Below are positions 1-5,045 of a stretch of DNA of 5,045 bases, one piece after another. Every line of letters begins with the position of its first letter. The stretch's first letter is position 1. This DNA comes from Hyphomicrobiales bacterium (GTDB taxonomy: Bacteria; Pseudomonadota; Alphaproteobacteria; Rhizobiales; Devosiaceae): positions 1 to 5,045 of the forward strand of contig WFPQ01000191.1 of NCBI GenBank assembly GCA_015487515.1, read 5' to 3'. The notes beneath the pieces are model-generated. The model was not told the origin of the DNA. It did no database searches and saw nothing but the letters and a program-made list of their open reading frames with translations. The translations under genes and the position numbers were made by a program.

Positions 1-1284
1 CACATCGCCCACGGGCCAGTGACGGGCCATCAGCTGTTCACGGGCCGCGGCCGGATTCGGCGCCTTGCGGATCAGGGTTATCACCTCGTCAACATTGGCC
101 ACCGCAACCGCAAGTCCAACCAGCACATGGGCCCGGTCACGGGCCTTGCCCAGCAGGAACCTGGCGCGGCGGGTAACCACCTCGTGGCGAAATTCCACGA
201 AGGAGGAAAGTATCTTTTTAAGACCCATGAGTTCGGGCTTGCCCCCGGTAAGGGCAACAAAATTGCAGCCGAACGAAGTCTGCAGGGCCGTAAAGCGGTA
301 AAGCTGATTAAGAACCACATCGGCAAAGGCATCGCGCTTGATCTCTATGACCACCCGCATGCCGTGGCGATCACTCTCGTCACGAATATCCGAAATGCCC
401 TCTATGCGTTTTTCCCGGACCAGTTCGGCAATCTTTTCGATCATTGCCGCCTTGTTTACCTGGTAGGGAATTTCGCTGATGATCAGGGCTTCCCGGTCCT
501 TGCGGATTTCTTCGATACTGACCCTTCCGCGCATCAATATGGAACCGCGTCCGGTCTCATAGGCCGAACGGATGCCCGAACGGCCAAGAACCATTCCGCC
601 GGTGGGAAAATCGGGGCCGGGCATGATTTCCATCAGCCTGTCCGTGGAGATTCCGGGCTCATCCAGCAGGGCAAGGGTGGCATCTATGACCTCGCCCAGA
701 TTGTGGGGGGGGATATTGGTTGCCATGCCGACTGCAATGCCCCCGGCCCCGTTTACCAGGAGATTGGGAAACCGGGCCGGCAGGACCGTGGGCTGTACCT
801 CGGAATCATCGTAGTTGGGATAAAAATCCACCGTGTTCTTGTTGAGGTCGTCAAGCATGGAAACGGCCACCTTTTCCATGCGAACCTCGGTATAGCGCAT
901 GGCGGCCGGCATGTCTCCGTCGATGGAGCCGAAATTGCCCTGACCGTCAATCAGGGGTACACGCAGGGAAAAAGGCTGGGCCATGCGCACCAGGGACATG
1001 TAAACCGCCTGGTCCCCGTGGGGATGATACTTACCGATGACCTCGCCGACTATCCTGGCCGATTTGCGATAGGGCTTGTTCCACTCGTAGGAATTTTCGT
1101 GCATGGAATACAATATGCGGCGGTGAACCGGTTTCAGTCCGTCACGCACATCGGGCAGAGCCCGCGAGACGATGACGCTCATGGCATAGTCAAGGTAGGA
1201 CTTGCGCATTTCCTCGGTTATGGAAACCGGTGAAATGTCATCATCATCGGGAAGGGATGGATTCTGGTCGGGAGTATCGGTCAC
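1..1284 (-). CDS. gyrA: DNA gyrase subunit A, N-terminal 428 residues (3' end beyond window)
   Basis: This is the breakage-reunion subunit of DNA gyrase, which with GyrB introduces negative supercoils using ATP. Read on the minus strand from GTG at 1284, the frame is open to the window edge. An AGGA-like ribosome site lies about 9 bases before the GTG. Visible landmarks are [12 protein letters not shown] (residues 45-56), [23 protein letters not shown] (69-91, given in part), [12 protein letters not shown] (113-124), AAMRYTE with catalytic Tyr131 (E. coli Tyr122) and the GyrA signature [20 protein letters not shown] near residues 170-190. The tail to residue 428 enters the coiled-coil region. 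The NKPYRKSAR wording and the NLLVNGAGG block favour GyrA over ParC. Residues 92 and 96, equivalent to E. coli Ser83 and Asp87, are Gln and Met, which is unusual. The C-terminal beta-pinwheel is not visible. Alphaproteobacterial GyrA is usually around 900 residues, so roughly half is present. Confidence 0.97.
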   Translation of the reverse strand, partial: MTDTPDQNPSLPDDDDISPVSITEEMRKSYLDYAMSVIVSRALPDVRDGLKPVHRRILYSMHENSYEWNKPYRKSARIVGEVIGKYHPHGDQAVYMSLVRMAQPFSLRVPLIDGQGNFGSIDGDMPAAMRYTEVRMEKVAVSMLDDLNKNTVDFYPNYDDSEVQPTVLPARFPNLLVNGAGGIAVGMATNIPPHNLGEVIDATLALLDEPGISTDRLMEIMPGPDFPTGGMVLGRSGIRSAYETGRGSILMRGRVSIEEIRKDREALIISEIPYQVNKAAMIEKIAELVREKRIEGISDIRDESDRHGMRVVIEIKRDAFADVVLNQLYRFTALQTSFGCNFVALTGGKPELMGLKKILSSFVEFRHEVVTRRARFLLGKARDRAHVLVGLAVAVANVDEVITLIRKAPNPAAAREQLMARHWPVGDV

Positions 1285-1350
1285 AAATGATTGTCCTGTG
1301 ATATTTATATTCTACGATTTATAGGTGATTCCGTTGCCCCAGGCCATCAA
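1285..1350 (-). promoter_or_regulatory. Candidate gyrA promoter and leader (weak)
   Basis: On the minus strand the 36 bases before the gyrA GTG are AT-rich and contain overlapping -10-like words, TATAAA (about 1316-1321) and TAGAAT (about 1308-1313), in an otherwise GC-rich region. A TTGATG word at 1345-1350 resembles a -35 box, but its spacing to TATAAA is about 23 bases, longer than the usual 17. GGCAAC lies about 18 bases before TAGAAT and is an alternative. The sequence does not decide the start point. The AT-rich patch is observed and the promoter role is inferred. Confidence 0.3.
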
Positions 1351-1433
1351 AAGCAGGCATGTTTCGTCCAATGGCCAGAAAGAACGAAAAGAGGCGGGAC
1401 AAGACTGCAAGGGAACACGGCTGCAAGAAAACG

Positions 1434-1471
1434 CAAGAGAGCGATCAAGAGAGCGATCAAGAGAGCAATCA
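1434..1471. repeat. 12-bp tandem repeat, about three copies
   Basis: The unit GCGATCAAGAGA occurs perfectly at 1441-1452 and 1453-1464. It is preceded by a partial copy (CAAGAGA, 1434-1440) and followed by a degenerate start of a further copy (GCAATCA, 1465-1471). Copies differ by at most one base where they overlap. The array lies in non-coding sequence between two divergent genes. A polymerase-slippage microsatellite is the simplest explanation; a binding-site array is possible but not shown. Confidence 0.85.
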
Positions 1472-1544
1472 GGGGGCAGAAAAGGATCTGCAGGGGCCCT
1501 GGCAGCCATGCCACGTTCCGGCTGGCAGACCTGCCCGGCGAGGC

Positions 1545-1584
1545 AAAATCAGCACTCTTGGCAGAAAATCAGCACTCTTGGCAG
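1545..1584. repeat. Perfect 20-bp tandem duplication upstream of the exporter gene
   Basis: Positions 1545-1564 and 1565-1584 are identical and directly adjacent. The unit begins AAAATCAGCA and ends CTCTTGGCAG. The 20-base period is close to two helical turns, so both copies would face the same side of the DNA. They sit 110-150 bases before the exporter TTG start. The repeat is directly observed. A role as paired operator sites for a regulator of the exporter operon is inference; a recent slippage duplication is the alternative. Confidence 0.9.
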
Positions 1585-1655
1585 AATTGTGATCCCGGAC
1601 CCGCTGCAGAATCCGGGGCTTTGCCAACGGGTGCTGGACGAAAACGAAAACAGGC

Positions 1656-1676
1656 CTTAATGGTTCTGAGATTAAG
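1656..1676. promoter_or_regulatory. Inverted repeat immediately before the exporter ribosome site
   Basis: CTTAAT (1656-1661) and ATTAAG (1671-1676) are perfect inverted arms separated by 9 bases, ending 4 bases before the GGGAGG ribosome site. The 21-base symmetric footprint could be an operator for a dimeric regulator near the promoter, or a weak hairpin in the mRNA leader. The stem is A/T-rich and short, so RNA folding would be marginal. Chance occurrence is possible. Confidence 0.35.
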
Positions 1677-1680
1677 TTTC

Positions 1681-1686
1681 GGGAGG
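1681..1686 (+). promoter_or_regulatory. Ribosome binding site for the TTG start of the exporter
   Basis: GGGAGG sits 7 bases before TTG at 1694, which is ideal Shine-Dalgarno spacing. No ATG or GTG codon in this frame is close by; the next in-frame ATG, at 1751, lies inside the first membrane helix. This site is what decides the TTG start. Confidence 0.8.
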
Positions 1687-1693
1687 GTGATTC

Positions 1694-3940
1694 TTGTCAA
1701 TAGGGTTTGGTATAGAGCGTCTTGGGCTGTTTGCACTAAAATATCCCAGGATGATGGGACTGCTGGTTGCCGCCTTTACGATCCTTTGCATTTCCCTGCT
1801 GCCGCGGGCCTCGGTCGATGGAGACCTGCTAAGGGTCTACAAGAATTCCGGGGAAATGTATGACCGCTACGTGGAACTGGGCCAGACCTTCGGCACCTTC
1901 GAAAACGATGCCTACATCCTCGTCTATTCTGACAACATGACCGACCCGAAGGTGCTGGAGACCCTAAGGGAACTGGCTTTCGACCTGGAACTCAGCGATT
2001 ATGCGGTGGGTACCCTTTCGCCATTTTCGCTGCGCAAGCCGGCCGGTGACAATGTAACGAAACCGGCAGTGCCCGAAAACATGACCTCGGCCGAACAGGT
2101 GGCAAGCGAACTGACAAGGCTGCGCCAGAACGATCCCATAATGCGCAACCTGATCGTCCAGGACCTTACCGGGATGGTGATGATCATGTTCCCGGACAGT
2201 GAAAAGACCCAAGGGGAAGGCGAAAAGCAGATGATCGCCGACCTGCAGGATCTCATATCCTTTTACCAGTCCGACGAAATTCGCATAGAACTGACCGGAG
2301 CCCCGATCTGGAAGACGGAAATGCTGGACGCCAGCATAAATGACCAGATAAAATTCTCAATCTACGGGGTGGTCATCGGCTTTGCCACCGCATTCATAAG
2401 TTTCCGCTCGTTCTGGGGGGCGGTTCTTGCCACCCTGACCCCGTTCGTTTCGGTGATCTGGGTGATGGGCGTGGTGATCATGCTGTTCGGATCGTTCACC
2501 TTCCTGACCAACATCGTGACCACCCTGGTGCTGGTGATCGCCTTTGCGGAAAGCATGTTCTTTTGTTTCCACTGGCTGCGATTGTGGCGAGATGGCATGG
2601 AACCGAACGAAGCGGTGCGCCAGACCGTGATGCGGGTCAGCCCGGCCTGCGCCCTGACATCCATCACCACCATAATTGCCTTTGCCTCCCTTGGCCTTAC
2701 CCAGGGCCAGGGAATCCAGGAATTTGCCCTTTCCGGAATGCTTGCGGTGGTTGTCGCCTATGTGACACTGGTCACGTTCCTGCCCCTGGCACTGAAACTG
2801 GCAATCAGGCTGGGTTTCAAGTCTCCGCGGCGCCCCAGCGCGGTGCTGACCGCACCAATACCGCTTATCCGCAAGGTAGTCTGGCGCTTCAAGGCCCCCT
2901 TGGGAATATTCGGCGTGGTGGCAACCGCCCTGCTGTTTTATCCCCATTTCAGCCTGCAGCCACAGTTTTCTTTCCAGGACTTCCTGCCTGCCGATTCGTT
3001 GTCGCTGGACGTGGCCCAGCAGATTGACGAGGGGGTGGGCGGAGTTTCACCCATCTATGTCCGGGTGCCGCTGAGCGAGGGAGTGGAGGCGGTGGGAGAT
3101 GCGGATTATGAAAAGATTCAGGCGGTGCACCGGATACTCGAAAACAATATCGGCAAGGGCAAGGTGATTTCCGCCGCCAGTTTCGGCTTTTACGCGGACA
3201 GCGGATTTTCCCGGGAACAGATATTCAATGCGGTAGGGCCATTCCTGAAACAGCGCTTCGTGACCGATGACGGCACCCAGGCCCTCGTCACCGGATTCCT
3301 GCCCACCATAGTGGAAAGCGACGAATTGCGCGAACTGGTGGAAAATACCGACCGGGAACTGCGCGAGGCCGGACTGGGGGATTCCCAGCTGACCGGTTTT
3401 CGCGTGCTGACATCGTTTGCCTCAATGGACATGATCCGTTCCATGCAACAGGGGCTTACGCTGGCCGTATTCGTCTCGATAGTCGTCATAGGCTTTGCAT
3501 TCAGATCGTGGAAAATCGCCGCCATCTCTTTCGTGCCCAACATCATGCCCATACTCGGCACCGAACTGTTCCTGTGGGTCAGCGGAGCCGGATTGCAGCT
3601 TACGACGGTGATTGCCCTGACCATAGCCTTCGGGATAGCAGTGGATGATACCATTCACTTTCTGGCCAATTATCAAAGGGCCCGAAAAAACGGCCTCGAG
3701 CACGACCAGGCCGTGGACAGGGCCCTGGAAAGGGTTGGTCCGGCCCTGATTGCAACCACCTTCATTCTTTGCGCGGGAACTTTCATCGTCATTTTTTCCG
3801 CCTTGCCACAGGTCGCCTTATTTGGAACACTAACGGTATTAACTCTCTTGCTGGCTTTGGTGGGCGATTTGCTCATTCTTCCCGCAATGCTTCTCGCCGG
3901 GGGGCGATTTTTTAACTCTCTTGGAGGTCTGAAGAAATGA
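1694..3940 (+). CDS. RND superfamily exporter, MMPL type (COG1033-like), 748 residues
   Basis: This is an inner-membrane, proton-driven transporter with classic RND topology: one helix (about 16-36), a large periplasmic domain (38-218), five helices (about 221-372), then the same pattern again with a helix (401-418), a periplasmic domain (419-584) and five helices (585-737). That gives 12 membrane segments and two homologous halves. The second half carries the family proton-relay motif GIAVDDTIHF (647-656), with Asp651 and Asp652. The first-half equivalent around residues 283-293 is degenerate, with Glu286 in the Asp652 position. Helices with SITTIIAFASLGL (323-335) and IATTFILCAGTF (686-697) match between halves. 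The length suits single-chain MMPL exporters and is shorter than AcrB-type pumps (about 1,040 residues). The start is TTG with a strong ribosome site. The last codons overlap the next gene by ATGA. The substrate is unknown; lipids, hopanoid-like or hydrophobic compounds are typical for MMPL relatives but nothing here proves it. Confidence 0.92.
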   Translation: MSIGFGIERLGLFALKYPRMMGLLVAAFTILCISLLPRASVDGDLLRVYKNSGEMYDRYVELGQTFGTFENDAYILVYSDNMTDPKVLETLRELAFDLELSDYAVGTLSPFSLRKPAGDNVTKPAVPENMTSAEQVASELTRLRQNDPIMRNLIVQDLTGMVMIMFPDSEKTQGEGEKQMIADLQDLISFYQSDEIRIELTGAPIWKTEMLDASINDQIKFSIYGVVIGFATAFISFRSFWGAVLATLTPFVSVIWVMGVVIMLFGSFTFLTNIVTTLVLVIAFAESMFFCFHWLRLWRDGMEPNEAVRQTVMRVSPACALTSITTIIAFASLGLTQGQGIQEFALSGMLAVVVAYVTLVTFLPLALKLAIRLGFKSPRRPSAVLTAPIPLIRKVVWRFKAPLGIFGVVATALLFYPHFSLQPQFSFQDFLPADSLSLDVAQQIDEGVGGVSPIYVRVPLSEGVEAVGDADYEKIQAVHRILENNIGKGKVISAASFGFYADSGFSREQIFNAVGPFLKQRFVTDDGTQALVTGFLPTIVESDELRELVENTDRELREAGLGDSQLTGFRVLTSFASMDMIRSMQQGLTLAVFVSIVVIGFAFRSWKIAAISFVPNIMPILGTELFLWVSGAGLQLTTVIALTIAFGIAVDDTIHFLANYQRARKNGLEHDQAVDRALERVGPALIATTFILCAGTFIVIFSALPQVALFGTLTVLTLLLALVGDLLILPAMLLAGGRFFNSLGGLKK
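3923..3927 (+). promoter_or_regulatory. Ribosome binding site inside the exporter's 3' end
   Basis: GGAGG lies 9 bases before the ATG at 3937 and within the last exporter codons. With the ATGA stop/start overlap this indicates translational coupling of the secreted protein to the exporter. Confidence 0.75.
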
Positions 3941-4479
3941 TTAACCCGCGAGCCGTTCACCGCTCGGTGTTGAAATATGCAATAGCCGGAACAATGGCCG
4001 TTTCCGGTCTGGCGGTTACTGGAATCCCTGCCATGGCCGCCCCCGAAGACCTGGCGCTGATCCAGTCCTATATCGGTGACTGGCGCGGACGGGGCACCCT
4101 GGAAGCCGAAGGGCAGGAAAACGAAACTGTGGTATGCCGCCTGAGCGTAACCCCATCGACCGCCGAAAAGATCAATTACCGGGGACGGTGCACCCTGGCC
4201 GGGGCCAACCTTTCCATGAATGGCACCATGGCCTACATCTCGGAGAAAAACCGCTACGAGGCCATAATGACCTCCAATACCGCTTTTACCGGGGTTGCCG
4301 TTGGCACCAGGCAGAGGGAAAACATAACCTTCAACCTGCAGGCAACCGATGAAAGCGGAATGAGATCAAGAGTAAGGGCCGGTTTCGGACTGAATGACGG
4401 CAACATCGAGGTGAGTTTTGAAGTCATGAGGGACGATGGTTCAAGGCTGGTGGCGCAAATTCCATTCGAAAGAAGATAG
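3937..4479 (+). CDS. Secreted/periplasmic protein of unknown function, coupled to the RND exporter, 180 residues
   Basis: I do not recognise a named family. The N-terminus is a Sec signal peptide: basic MINPRAVHR, a hydrophobic stretch at about 11-30, and a signal peptidase I site AMA|APED after Ala34. The mature part is about 146 residues, rich in alternating polar and hydrophobic residues, and probably all beta. It opens with YIGDWRGRGTLEAEG (45-59); a G-x-W-x-G-x-G start is also seen in lipocalin-like and DUF1579-like barrels, which is only a resemblance. It has exactly two cysteines in the mature part, Cys67 and Cys85, each inside a predicted strand (VVCRL, GRCTL), suggesting one disulfide. 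There is no lipobox and no membrane anchor. It overlaps the exporter stop by ATGA with its own GGAGG site, and is followed by a strong terminator, so it is the last gene of the operon. A role as periplasmic partner or substrate carrier of the exporter is inferred from this arrangement. Confidence 0.88.
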   Translation: MINPRAVHRSVLKYAIAGTMAVSGLAVTGIPAMAAPEDLALIQSYIGDWRGRGTLEAEGQENETVVCRLSVTPSTAEKINYRGRCTLAGANLSMNGTMAYISEKNRYEAIMTSNTAFTGVAVGTRQRENITFNLQATDESGMRSRVRAGFGLNDGNIEVSFEVMRDDGSRLVAQIPFERR

Positions 4480-4498
4480 GATTACAGACCACAGCAGA

Positions 4499-4616
4499 GA
4501 CCCGGGGGGGGCGCTTTCAGAAACCTGAAACGCCCCCTTTGCTATTTCCCGGCTGATCATTTTTCCGCTCAATGATGAACGGTGCCGACCCGGAGGGACC
4601 CGGGGGACGCTTTCAG
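4499..4616. repeat. Imperfect direct repeat linking terminator arm and the TAXI gene stop
   Basis: Copy one (4499-4520) is GACCC, eight G, CGCTTTCAG. Copy two (4597-4616) is GACCC, five G, A, CGCTTTCAG. Fourteen flanking bases are identical and the difference is confined to the G-run. Copy one is the left arm of the exporter terminator. Copy two has no matching right arm beside it and overlaps the TGA stop (4613-4615) of the minus-strand gene. The repeat itself is observed; its origin is not clear. Confidence 0.75.
4507..4540 (+). terminator. Rho-independent terminator of the exporter operon
   Basis: The left arm GGGGGCG-C-TTTCAG (4507-4520) pairs with the right arm CTGAAACGCCCCC (4525-4537) through 13 base pairs with a single bulged C at 4514 and an AAAC loop. 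TTT at 4538-4540 and a further T-rich stretch (GCTATTT) follow. It lies 28 bases after the stop of the secreted protein gene. On the minus strand the hairpin is not followed by a T-run, so it is expected to act only on plus-strand transcripts. Confidence 0.88.
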
Positions 4617-5045
4617 CTTGCCTCCTGCTGCATGAGACACAGCCTCCTGGTGACAGGATTTGCAATGGCCGAGCAATCGGTGTCCGGGGCGGTGAACACG
4701 CCAACCCCGCCCCGCTGGGGAGGCTGATACCGGGGATCAAAGGCGTCCTTCACGCACGAGGCCTGCTCCCAGCCGGAGGGAACCATTTCCAGGTCAACCT
4801 CGTTCCACTTGGGATGACCGCCCCGGCGCAACTGGTCGATGTTTTCCTTGATCAGGTAGCTGATCTCGGTAACTGCATCGCAGGAGGCCTTGAAATAGGC
4901 ACTACGCCTGGGGTCGAATTCATAGGTCATCAGAACGGCCCGTACCGCGGCGGTGGTCACGTCTTCCGCCATCCAGGGATAGGTGCCAGCCCTTACGGTG
5001 GTTATGCCATAATAGTCACCGGCGATGGTTCCCGGAATGGTGACC
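4613..5045 (-). CDS. TAXI-family TRAP transporter solute-binding protein, C-terminal 143 residues (5' end beyond window)
   Basis: TAXI proteins are periplasmic substrate-binding subunits of TRAP uptake transporters; the permease would lie outside the window. The frame stays open from the stop at 4613-4615 to the right edge, so an internal ATG at 4972 is not the start. Recognisable C-terminal wording includes a Pro-Gly-Thr-Ile-Ala-Gly stretch, the RAGTYPWMAEDV segment (fragment residues 18-29, matching the family's GTYPGxDEDV), the helix VRAVLMTYEFDP (34-45), and HPKWNEVDL (77-85), where the family usually has a His-Pro motif. After that comes a tail of about 55 residues that is longer than I expect for the family, with cysteines at fragment positions 97, 124 and 136, plus Cys55 in the core. 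The gene converges on the exporter operon, with 133 bases between the stops. No intrinsic terminator is visible for it. The substrate is unknown. The TAXI call is from recalled wording and is fairly confident. Confidence 0.82.
   Translation of the reverse strand, partial: VTIPGTIAGDYYGITTVRAGTYPWMAEDVTTAAVRAVLMTYEFDPRRSAYFKASCDAVTEISYLIKENIDQLRRGGHPKWNEVDLEMVPSGWEQASCVKDAFDPRYQPPQRGGVGVFTAPDTDCSAIANPVTRRLCLMQQEAS

Larger units (their letters stand above)
1285..1693. other. Divergent intergenic region between gyrA and the RND exporter gene
   Basis: This 409-base gap must hold the promoters for both outward-facing genes. I see no convincing gene in it: the plus-strand open frames have no good ribosome site, run through tandem repeats and encode low-complexity Arg/Glu/Ser/Gln-rich peptides. 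Structure that is present includes a 12-bp tandem repeat (1434-1471), a GC-rich near-palindrome at 1488-1505 (CTGCAGGG facing CCCTgGCAG, no T-run after it), a second GGCAG/CTGCC inverted repeat at 1524-1535, a perfect 20-bp tandem duplication (1545-1584), and an inverted repeat at 1656-1676. The word TGGCAG occurs at 1500, 1523, 1559 and 1579. A small RNA or short leader peptide cannot be excluded. Confidence 0.7.

Noticed and set aside
19..1233. A 404-codon open frame on the plus strand, antisense to gyrA
   Set aside because: It mirrors gyrA exactly, has no ribosome site, and its low-complexity Gly/His/Asn-rich product matches no family. Long antisense frames are expected opposite GC-biased coding sequence.
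1359..1592. A 77-codon open frame starting at ATG 1359 with a Ser-Asp-Gln-Glu repeat
   Set aside because: The repeat peptide is just the 12-bp DNA repeat read in frame; there is no clear ribosome site and the end falls in the 20-bp duplication. A leader peptide cannot be fully excluded.
1258..1693. Three GATTC (GANTC, CcrM-type methylation) sites at 1260, 1327 and 1689, one touching the exporter TTG
   Set aside because: GANTC is expected about once per 256 bases, so three in roughly 435 bases is not enrichment. Any methylation control is speculation.
1291..1863. A 190-codon plus-strand open frame bridging the intergenic gap and the exporter start
   Set aside because: It passes through both tandem repeats, overlaps the exporter's first 57 codons in another frame, lacks a ribosome site and gives a composition (Arg/Lys/Gly-rich) unlike the neighbours.
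2357..2947. A 196-codon minus-strand open frame inside the exporter gene
   Set aside because: It is antisense to membrane-helix codons, which yields the His/Gln/Gly-rich composition typical of such shadows; no ribosome site or family resemblance.
4556..4576. Inverted repeat ATCATT-9-AATGAT as a terminator for the minus-strand TAXI gene
   Set aside because: The stem is only six A/T-rich pairs and is not followed by a T-run on the minus strand, so it does not make a credible intrinsic terminator.
4613..4972. A free-standing 119-codon minus-strand gene starting at ATG 4972
   Set aside because: The frame is open upstream to the window edge and the upstream residues continue the TAXI family wording, so the ATG is internal to a larger gene.

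Overview
The window looks like a stretch of an alphaproteobacterial chromosome of moderate GC content. The best evidence is the minus-strand gyrase A protein, whose wording in the conserved core and around its position 400-428 reads like alphaproteobacterial GyrA. A TAXI-type TRAP binding protein is also common in that class. The assignment rests on recalled family resemblance, not on a search. No mobile element, tRNA, rRNA or CRISPR array is visible.

Layout. Positions 1-1284 (minus) hold the first 428 codons of gyrA, which runs off the left edge. Positions 1285-1693 are a 409-base non-coding gap between divergent genes. It carries a 12-bp tandem repeat, a perfect 20-bp tandem duplication, four TGGCAG words, a GC-rich hairpin and a small inverted repeat just before the next ribosome binding site. 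Positions 1694-3940 (plus) encode a 748-residue RND/MMPL-type membrane exporter starting at TTG. Its stop overlaps the ATG of a 180-residue secreted protein (3937-4479, plus) by ATGA, so the two form a translationally coupled pair. A strong intrinsic terminator (4507-4540) follows. Positions 4613-5045 (minus) hold the C-terminal 143 codons of a TAXI-family TRAP transporter binding protein, convergent with the exporter operon and cut by the right edge.

How they fit together. gyrA is housekeeping and only shares the divergent intergenic region. The exporter and the small secreted protein are the likely functional unit: a proton-driven inner-membrane pump with two large periplasmic domains plus a periplasmic, probably beta-rich partner with a possible disulfide. 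The substrate cannot be read from the sequence. The TRAP binding protein belongs to a separate uptake system whose permease is outside the window.

Points most worth a second look are the GyrA quinolone-pocket residues (Gln and Met where Ser/Thr and Asp/Glu are usual), the exporter-secreted protein pair, its asymmetric proton-relay motifs, and the repeats in the divergent promoter region.
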